A stretch of 64,000 bases of DNA. Origin: Syntrophobacterales bacterium (lineage in GTDB: Bacteria > Desulfobacterota > Desulfobaccia > Desulfobaccales > 0-14-0-80-60-11). Position 1 is the first letter of the stretch. Each line of letters begins with the position of its first letter. Below, one piece after another: positions 59,321 to 64,000 of this stretch. The translations under genes were made by a program, and so were the position numbers. The notes under the pieces are model-generated. The model made no database searches. It saw nothing but the letters and a program-made list of their open reading frames with translations, and had not been told where the DNA came from. The stretch is taken from contig JALNYP010000004.1 in assembly GCA_023229795.1 (NCBI GenBank), positions 1 to 64,000 of the forward strand, read 5' to 3'.

Positions 59321-59962
59321 TTGGCCTTAAGTCGGCGACAATTGCGGGAGCAGATCGTTCAGTTGCTCGAGGCCGGGGAATTCCCGGGTCTGGAGAAGCT
59401 GGCCGGCCGGGATGAGAGAGTGGCGGCCATCCTGATGCAGTTCTTCTATGATCCCGGCGATCTTTTGCAGTGGCGGGCCCTGGAAGGCCTGGGATATGTG
59501 GCTGGGTCCCAGCCTGTGCAGGTGCGCAAGATCATCAACCGGCTCCTCTACCTGCTCAATGAGGATTCGGCCAGCACCGGCTGGGGGGCCGCCGCGGCCC
59601 TGGGAGAGATCGGCCGCGGCCAGATTTCGCTGATCAAAGAGATCATCCCCATGTTCATCGGCTTCCTGGAACAGGATTTCTCCCGGGAACCCATGCTCTG
59701 GGGAGTGGGCCGGTTGGCCGCAGTTCATGCTGAACTGCTGGATGAAGTTGTGCCCATAATTGTGCCTTTTCTCACAAGTCCCGTGCCCCAGGTGCGGGCT
59801 CTGGCCGCCTGGAGTCTCGGCAAAGCCCGCTACCAGCCGGCCGCAGACGCCATCCGGGACTTGGAGGAGGACGACCACCCGGTGCAGCTCTATGACCGGG
59901 GCAAACTGTGGCGGACTACCGTGGGGCAGGTGGCCCGGGAGGCTTTGGCGGCTCTGGTCTGA
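59321..59962 (+). CDS. DVU0298-like HEAT-repeat protein
   Basis: 213 residues of HEAT-type helical repeats: RRQLREQIVQLLEAGEF, WRALEGLGYVAGSQP, GWGAAAALGEIGRGQ, EPMLWGVGRLAAVH and VRALAAWSLGKARY, i.e. about five repeats. Resembles the DVU0298 family known from sulfate-reducing bacteria, which supports the proposed organism. A scaffold or protein-binding role is assumed. The TTG start has only a weak ribosome site. 75 bases after ssb. Confidence 0.82.
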   Translation: MALSRRQLREQIVQLLEAGEFPGLEKLAGRDERVAAILMQFFYDPGDLLQWRALEGLGYVAGSQPVQVRKIINRLLYLLNEDSASTGWGAAAALGEIGRGQISLIKEIIPMFIGFLEQDFSREPMLWGVGRLAAVHAELLDEVVPIIVPFLTSPVPQVRALAAWSLGKARYQPAADAIRDLEEDDHPVQLYDRGKLWRTTVGQVAREALAALV

Positions 59963-60038
59963 GCCGGAAGCTACGACATTCACCTTTGTCTGTGCATGCG
60001 CACCAGATTAATCTCAGAGATAAGGAAGGAAGATTAAG

Positions 60039-60179
60039 ATGTTTTTACTTATTGTCGGTTTTGCCGTCGGCATCTTCGTGGGCTACAAATACCCCCAGCA
60101 AGTGGAGCAAGCCACCCAATCGGGCAAGAAAGTCTTCAACGATATTAAAGATAAGGTCTTCAAGAAGGAAAATCCCTAA
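60039..60179 (+). CDS. 46-aa single-span membrane peptide
   Basis: MFLLIVGFAVGIFVGYKYP forms an N-terminal membrane helix; the remaining 27 residues are charged and helical (VEQATQSGKKVFNDIKDKVF). A purine-rich ggaaggaag site precedes the ATG. It resembles small membrane peptides that accompany stress or envelope genes, but no family is recognised. A GC hairpin follows (60224-60247). Confidence 0.72.
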   Translation: MFLLIVGFAVGIFVGYKYPQQVEQATQSGKKVFNDIKDKVFKKENP

Positions 60180-60223
60180 GAGCACCCCAATCCGGTCCGG
60201 CTTCAACAGCCCCGGCGTTTTGG

Positions 60224-60247
60224 ACCCGGCCCGTTCCCGGGCCGGGT
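60224..60247. terminator. Strong hairpin between convergent genes
   Basis: Ten-bp perfect stem acccggcccg / cgggccgggt with a 4-base loop, placed between the small-peptide gene and the end of pgeF. No T run on either side, so it may stall or stabilise transcripts rather than terminate them. Confidence 0.4.
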
Positions 60248-60273
60248 TCCGGCGTCGGTGAGCGCGGTGCGCC

Positions 60274-61041
60274 TCAGGCTTTGAGGGCGATGACGGCTCC
60301 CTGGCGGCCGCTGCTCTTCTCCCGGCGATAGGAATAAAAATCTGCGGCGCCGCAGCGGGTGCAGAGGCCGGCGATATCGAGGCGCGCCGGGGAGAGCCCG
60401 GCCGCGGCCAGTTGATCCCGGCTGAGCCGCCAGAGGTCGAAGTAGGTGGGGCGTACCTGATAGTCCCACAGGTCCTGAGGAAATTCCTGGCGGAAGTTCT
60501 TGAATTCGGCGCAGCAGGGGCCCAGACTGGGTCCCACTGCGGCGTAAAGGTCTTGTGGCCGGGAGCCGAACTGGGAGCGAAGCAGGTTTACGGCTTCGCC
60601 CAGAATATTGGCGACATGCCCCCGCCAGCCGCAGTGGACGTTGGCCACCACCCGCCGGACCGGGTCATAGAGCATCACCGCCTGGCAGTCCGCCTGCCTG
60701 ATGAGCAGGCCCAGACCGGGTACGGTGGTGACCAGGATGTCCACGTCCGGGAGGTCCTCGCCCCCGACCTGGTCGGCGGCGGTGATTACCGCGGCGCGGC
60801 TGCCGTGTACCTGGACCGCGCCGGCCAGGGCGCTGAGTCCCAGGGCTTGCTTAAGGCGGCGCTGATTTTCGGTCACCGCCTCCGGCCGGTCTCCCACCGC
60901 CAGGCTGACATTGAGGCTTGCATAAACGCCGGTGCTCACCCCGCCGCGGCGGGTGAAAAACCCGTGGACCACTTCCGGGTTGGGGGCCAGTCCGGGACTG
61001 CGATAATATTTGAGGCCGTCAGTCACTTGCCAATCCACCAT
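60274..61041 (-). CDS. pgeF: PgeF/YfiH laccase-domain protein
   Basis: 255-residue YfiH-type protein (purine nucleoside phosphorylase-like; in E. coli a peptidoglycan editing factor). Family blocks: GFFTRRGGVSTGVYASLNVSLAVGD (about 28-52), QVHG, LLIRQADCQAVMLYD, ANVHCGWRG and GPSLGPCCAEF, with the conserved His and Cys residues. Previously annotated as polyphenol oxidase; copper laccase activity is disputed. Minus strand, convergent with the small-peptide gene. Confidence 0.94.
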   Translation of the reverse strand: MVDWQVTDGLKYYRSPGLAPNPEVVHGFFTRRGGVSTGVYASLNVSLAVGDRPEAVTENQRRLKQALGLSALAGAVQVHGSRAAVITAADQVGGEDLPDVDILVTTVPGLGLLIRQADCQAVMLYDPVRRVVANVHCGWRGHVANILGEAVNLLRSQFGSRPQDLYAAVGPSLGPCCAEFKNFRQEFPQDLWDYQVRPTYFDLWRLSRDQLAAAGLSPARLDIAGLCTRCGAADFYSYRREKSSGRQGAVIALKA

Positions 61042-61221
61042 CCTTCTGCTTCTCCTCGCCGGTTAATGTACCATATTGTAGCTCATTGACATCAGCATTT
61101 ATCTTTAAACGAAGAGCCGAAAAACCATTTCTCTGGCGGCACACCCGCCATCCCGTGACTATAATATATCGCTATGAACGGCACCCGTGACGGGATCATT
61201 TTACCAGGGAGGTAAGCACGC

Positions 61222-61947
61222 GTGGCGGCAAAAAGCCTGTTGATCGTGCAGCATATGGATTGGGAAGGCCCCGGGCAGCACCTGTTGGCAGCGCTCCTGG
61301 AGGCGGAGGTCAACTTCCAGGTGGTACAGGCCTGGCAGGAGCCTTTGCCCTCGCTGGACCCATTCGGGGGTATGGTGGTGTTGGGCGGGTCTCCCAATGT
61401 GGACGAAGAGAAACAGTTTCCCTACCTGGTTCCCCTCAAGGCCCGCATTCGGGAAGCTATTGCCGCAGGAAAGGGCTACCTGGGATTCTGCCTGGGACAC
61501 CAATTGCTGGGCGACGTGCTGGGTTGCCGGGTGGGGCCTTTGCCCAAGAAATCCGTGGGATTCATCACCGGGGAGCTGACTCCAGCGGGGGTGGCCCACC
61601 CGGTTTTTCAGGGATTGCCGCGCCGGCTCAACCTGTTTAAGTGGCATGGCCAGGGAGTGCTGCCGCCGGTGCCCCAGGGCCGCAGCATCCTGGCCCGGTC
61701 AGACGCGGCGCCGGTGGAGGCCCTGGGTCTGGACGACAATCCCCGGGTGGTGGGGCTGCAGTTTGATAACCATGCCGCGGCCGTGGATGTGGCCGGCTGG
61801 CTCGAACATGATGGCGATTGGGCCCTGAGCGGCTCCGGCGCTGACCCCGAGGGCATGGTGGTTGCCGCGGTGGCCCAGGAGCAGGCCATGGGCAGGGAAT
61901 TCCGCCGGTTTATGGAGAACTTCTTCCGCCTGATATGGGGAGCCTAA
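61222..61947 (+). CDS. Class I glutamine amidotransferase-like protein (altered triad)
   Basis: 241-residue GATase1-fold protein resembling GMP-synthase-type glutaminases. The nucleophile C90 in GYLGFCLGHQLLG is present. The C-terminal block, normally QFHPE, reads LQFDNHA (179-185): Asp stands where the catalytic His should be (182) and His where Glu should be (184). Either the relay is rearranged or the glutaminase is inactive. GTG start with agggaggt upstream. No synthetase partner is adjacent. Confidence 0.85.
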   Translation: MAAKSLLIVQHMDWEGPGQHLLAALLEAEVNFQVVQAWQEPLPSLDPFGGMVVLGGSPNVDEEKQFPYLVPLKARIREAIAAGKGYLGFCLGHQLLGDVLGCRVGPLPKKSVGFITGELTPAGVAHPVFQGLPRRLNLFKWHGQGVLPPVPQGRSILARSDAAPVEALGLDDNPRVVGLQFDNHAAAVDVAGWLEHDGDWALSGSGADPEGMVVAAVAQEQAMGREFRRFMENFFRLIWGA

Positions 61948-62105
61948 AGTGGCGTCCCAAGTAATTTCATAAAATATCCCCACTTGGGGATGAGGGGGCT
62001 GAAGAGGATATGCTCACCGTCCTGGCAACGGTCTCCGAAGCCTGTGGCGCGATTTTCCGGCATGAAAATTGAACTCTCAGTGAAGAAAAAGAGCTGAGGG
62101 TGCAA

Positions 62106-62288
62106 ATGAAGCGCAACAAGCGTACCGAAATCATGGCCCACGAAGAAATAACCCCTTTGACGGAGCATATCCTGGCCCAAATGGGCCCTGAGGGGGCTAA
62201 CATCCGTAACCGCTTAAAGAAATTTTATCGCCTGCGGGCCTTGAAAGAACCATGCAGCGGTGAGGAGCGCCTGAAGGAAAGCGCCTGA
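62106..62288 (+). CDS. Small basic hypothetical protein
   Basis: 60 residues from ATG 62106 (gagggtgcaa before it; an in-frame GTG is at 62100). Lys/Arg-rich start (MKRNKRTEIMAHEEITP) and a helical middle (GANIRNRLKKFYRLRALKEP). Soluble, could bind nucleic acid, but no family recognised. Confidence 0.5.
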   Translation: MKRNKRTEIMAHEEITPLTEHILAQMGPEGANIRNRLKKFYRLRALKEPCSGEERLKESA

Positions 62289-62608
62289 GACCAGAGCGGC
62301 GCTGATAATCCGGCCCCAAGCTTCCAGAGAGCTGCGGTCCATTGAGGGGCCGGCCTGAAGTCTGAGTATGGGTGTCCGGGGTTGAAGCCTAGACTTCGAC
62401 GTAATCGTCATGAACCATTGGCGGTAAATTAACCTTCAACTGTGAACTTTTCGGAGCAGGTTTATAAGAAAAATCTGCTACCGAATTTATGCCCTATGCC
62501 CTTAAATTAATTTCTCGACAGGGATGGATAGCTTCGCTGTTGATAGCTTCGCTTGACGGGCGCAGCGGCTGTGGTTATAGTGGGGTCAGCTGGATAGAGG
62601 GGGAACTC
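62289..62608. other. Spacer before the BamE-like lipoprotein gene
   Basis: 320 bases. The last part holds a clear promoter (62553-62581). An open frame from 62489 reads through that promoter and is rejected as coding. The first 200 bases show nothing recognisable. Confidence 0.5.
62553..62581 (+). promoter_or_regulatory. Promoter of the BamE-like lipoprotein gene
   Basis: TTGACG, 17-base spacer, TATAGT; predicted start near 62588, 21 bases before ATG 62609. Supports that start over the longer open frame. Confidence 0.7.
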
Positions 62609-63004
62609 ATGGCTTGGCTGCAACTGATAATCGCATTGGGAATGTTGACCGCGGGTTGCGACCACATTATGTACCAGCGCTTCGAAAAAAGCATGTGGAC
62701 CAACTATATCCACCTGAATGACGTGAAACTCGGGATGTCCAAGGCAGATGTCGTCGGCATCATGGGTCCTCCGGGGATCAAGGAAGATGGGGACTATCGC
62801 GGCGGCCATTACACCATCTACTTCTATCTGACGCATAGCATGGACTTTCCGGAGTCCAACACCGTGCGGAACGGCTTTACCCCGCTGGTCTTCCAAAAGA
62901 ACCGCTTGGTGGGGATGGGCAAGCGGGATTACCGCCAGGCAGTCGACCGTCCGGAAGCAGATAGCGTCCCTAAGCAGGACGATTCCTACAGCCGAACCCA
63001 CTGA
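62609..63004 (+). CDS. Small lipoprotein, SmpA/BamE-like
   Basis: 132 codons including stop, from ATG 62609 behind gaggggg. Lipoprotein signal with LTAGC (lipid Cys about 17). The mature part begins with HLNDVKLGMSKADVVGIMGPP, the helix-turn pattern of SmpA/OmlA/BamE and related domains, followed by strands (GGHYTIYFYLTHSM, TPLVFQKNRLVGMGKRDY). Likely outer-membrane lipoprotein; a role in envelope assembly is inferred from the fold only. Confidence 0.8.
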   Translation: MAWLQLIIALGMLTAGCDHIMYQRFEKSMWTNYIHLNDVKLGMSKADVVGIMGPPGIKEDGDYRGGHYTIYFYLTHSMDFPESNTVRNGFTPLVFQKNRLVGMGKRDYRQAVDRPEADSVPKQDDSYSRTH

Positions 63005-63045
63005 ATTAGCTGTCAGCTATCAGCAGTCGGCTTGCAGCCAAAACC
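63004..63045. repeat. Degenerate heptamer tract
   Basis: Units aattagc, tgtcagc, tatcagc, agtcggc, ttgcagc, caaaacc between the lipoprotein gene and rlmN. Confidence 0.7.
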
Positions 63046-63085
63046 ATGTCGGGGGGTGGGGTACGCTCGGGGACCATTAAATCCC

Positions 63086-64000
63086 TCAATCGGCGAGTCT
63101 CTCCGCTTTCTCTCCTGCCAGTTGGCCGCAGGCCGCACCGATCTCCTGGCCCCGGCTCTCCCTGATCATCGCCGTATAATTGGCCTCGCGCAAGATATCC
63201 TGGAACTCCAAGGTTCGAGCCTCCGGCGGCGGGCCATAGGGCAGGCGCGGGTGCCGGTTAAACGGGATCAGGTTGATTTTGGCGCGAAAGCCTCGGAGCA
63301 GCCGGGCCAGGCGCCGGGCCTGGTCCGGGGAATCATTGATGCTATCCAGGAGCACATAGGCAAAGGTGATGCGCCGATGGCGCGGCAAGGGAAAGGCCCG
63401 GCAGGCGGCCAGGAGTTCGGCCAGCGGATAGCGCTGGTTGATGGGCATAATCAGGTTCCGGGTGTCGTCGTCCGCAGCATTAAGAGAAACGGTGAGGTTG
63501 GCCCGAGCCTCCAGGCCCAGCCGGGGGATGAAGGGGGCCAGGCCCGCAGTGGATACGGTGATGTGCCGGGGAGCAAATTTCAGCCCCCAGGGCGCGGTGA
63601 TCATGGTAAGAGCCCGCACCAGCGCGGAAAAATTGGCCAACGGTTCCCCCATGCCCATGAAGACCAGGTTGGTGAGGGGCCGGTGATCGGGGAGTTGTCG
63701 CCGAACCGCCAGGATTTGATTGATAATTTCAACGGCTTTGAGGTTGCGGATCAGGCCTCGTTGGGCGGTCAGGCAAAAGCGGCAGCCCTGGGCGCAGCCC
63801 ACCTGGGAAGACAGGCACAGGGTGTGGTGGCCCTCTTCCGGGATCAGAACTGATTCAATGAGGTTGCCGTCTTCCAGGGCAAAGAGGAATTTGCGGCAGC
63901 CATCCGCGGCTTCTTGCACCTGTTCCACGGTCAGGCTGCTGATCCGGGCCTTCTCCGCCAACTCAGCCCGAAACGGCCGGGCGATATCGGTCATGGCCTC
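63086..64000 (-). CDS. rlmN: Dual-specificity 23S rRNA/tRNA methyltransferase RlmN (5' end outside window)
   Basis: Radical-SAM enzyme that methylates C2 of A2503 in 23S rRNA and A37 in tRNAs. The visible part includes CX3CX2C (GCAQGCRFCLTAQ), FMGMGEPLANF, HITVSTAGLAP, LTVSLNAADD and the C-terminal Cys in GAACGQL. The frame stays open to the right edge and the usual N-terminal 40-60 residues are missing, so the ATG at 63994 is internal and the true start lies beyond 64000. Confidence 0.95.
   Translation of the reverse strand, partial: EAMTDIARPFRAELAEKARISSLTVEQVQEAADGCRKFLFALEDGNLIESVLIPEEGHHTLCLSSQVGCAQGCRFCLTAQRGLIRNLKAVEIINQILAVRRQLPDHRPLTNLVFMGMGEPLANFSALVRALTMITAPWGLKFAPRHITVSTAGLAPFIPRLGLEARANLTVSLNAADDDTRNLIMPINQRYPLAELLAACRAFPLPRHRRITFAYVLLDSINDSPDQARRLARLLRGFRAKINLIPFNRHPRLPYGPPPEARTLEFQDILREANYTAMIRESRGQEIGAACGQLAGEKAERLAD

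Noticed and set aside
62489..62608. Extended N-terminus of the BamE-like lipoprotein
   Set aside because: The stretch contains a strong promoter (62553-62581), and ATG 62609 has a better ribosome site and begins a proper lipoprotein signal.
1..64000. tRNA or rRNA genes
   Set aside because: No cloverleaf with a T-loop (GTTCRAATC-type) or rRNA-like segment was spotted in any spacer on reading; a tRNAscan or Infernal run would settle this.

Overview
The window looks like chromosomal DNA of a GC-rich deltaproteobacterium (Desulfobacterota), probably a relative of the Desulfobacca/Syntrophobacter-type sulfate reducers. This is inferred from gene content and order only: the ilvB-ilvN-ilvC-psd-pssA-leuA order, a DVU0298-type HEAT protein, PEP-CTERM proteins, a TatT-like TPR protein and YdcH/DUF465 upstream of ilvB. 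No rRNA, tRNA, phage, complete insertion sequence or CRISPR array was seen. Almost all of the window is housekeeping and small accessory operons.

Layout. 1-581: an AT-rich MntA/HepT-type toxin-antitoxin pair (mntA cut by the window edge) directly abutting the translation/RNA-decay operon truB-rpsO-pnp and an M16 protease (584-5269). 5397-7524: a SpoIIAA-like protein, then two tandem PEP-CTERM surface proteins on the minus strand. 7923-11029 (minus): a small acidic protein, an alpha/beta hydrolase, and a J-domain protein followed by two DUF3108-like paralogues. 11381-15305 (plus): pyrR, an uncharacterised 409-aa protein, yjbQ and an uncharacterised 579-aa protein in one tight operon. 15441-15642: a promoter followed by two strong terminators, a candidate small RNA. 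15785-25209 (plus): DUF465, ilvB, ilvN, ilvC, psd, pssA, an SGNH hydrolase, leuA and leuC, i.e. branched-chain amino acid and phosphatidylethanolamine synthesis.

25305-34015 is mostly minus strand: a hypothetical protein, a broken small lipoprotein gene (10-bp duplication), prfA-prmC, YceI, an HDAC-like deacetylase, membrane and hypothetical proteins, a formyltransferase-fold hydrolase and gltX. 34126-44678 holds an orphan PAS histidine kinase, a zinc ribbon, hldE-C/rfaE2, comF, a PHP phosphoesterase, a bifunctional nuclease, miaB, sixA, a nitroreductase, a YkgJ cysteine-cluster protein, an M28 peptidase, a cupin and a DUF457 membrane hydrolase. 44660-53363 holds a Ser/Thr kinase with a degenerate receiver domain, a Tat-exported phosphoesterase, a POT-like transporter, a pirin, hisB, two paralogous small exported proteins, a DUF1573 protein and a lipoprotein. 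53569-64000 holds a TrkA-type K+ channel, a UPF0173 hydrolase, recJ, a TatT-like protein, ssb, a HEAT protein, a 46-aa membrane peptide, pgeF, a glutamine amidotransferase-like protein, a lipoprotein and rlmN (cut by the window end).

The most unusual property is the density of small repeats. Degenerate tracts with a strict 7-bp period sit in more than a dozen spacers and also in frame inside two genes (prmC and the phosphoesterase). Several families of dispersed palindromes (REP-like) occupy other spacers, including a perfect 30-bp inverted pair at 57427-57635. Other points of interest are the candidate small RNA before DUF465-ilvB, the two large uncharacterised proteins linked to pyrR and yjbQ, the pseudo-receiver kinase, and a class I amidotransferase with altered catalytic residues.
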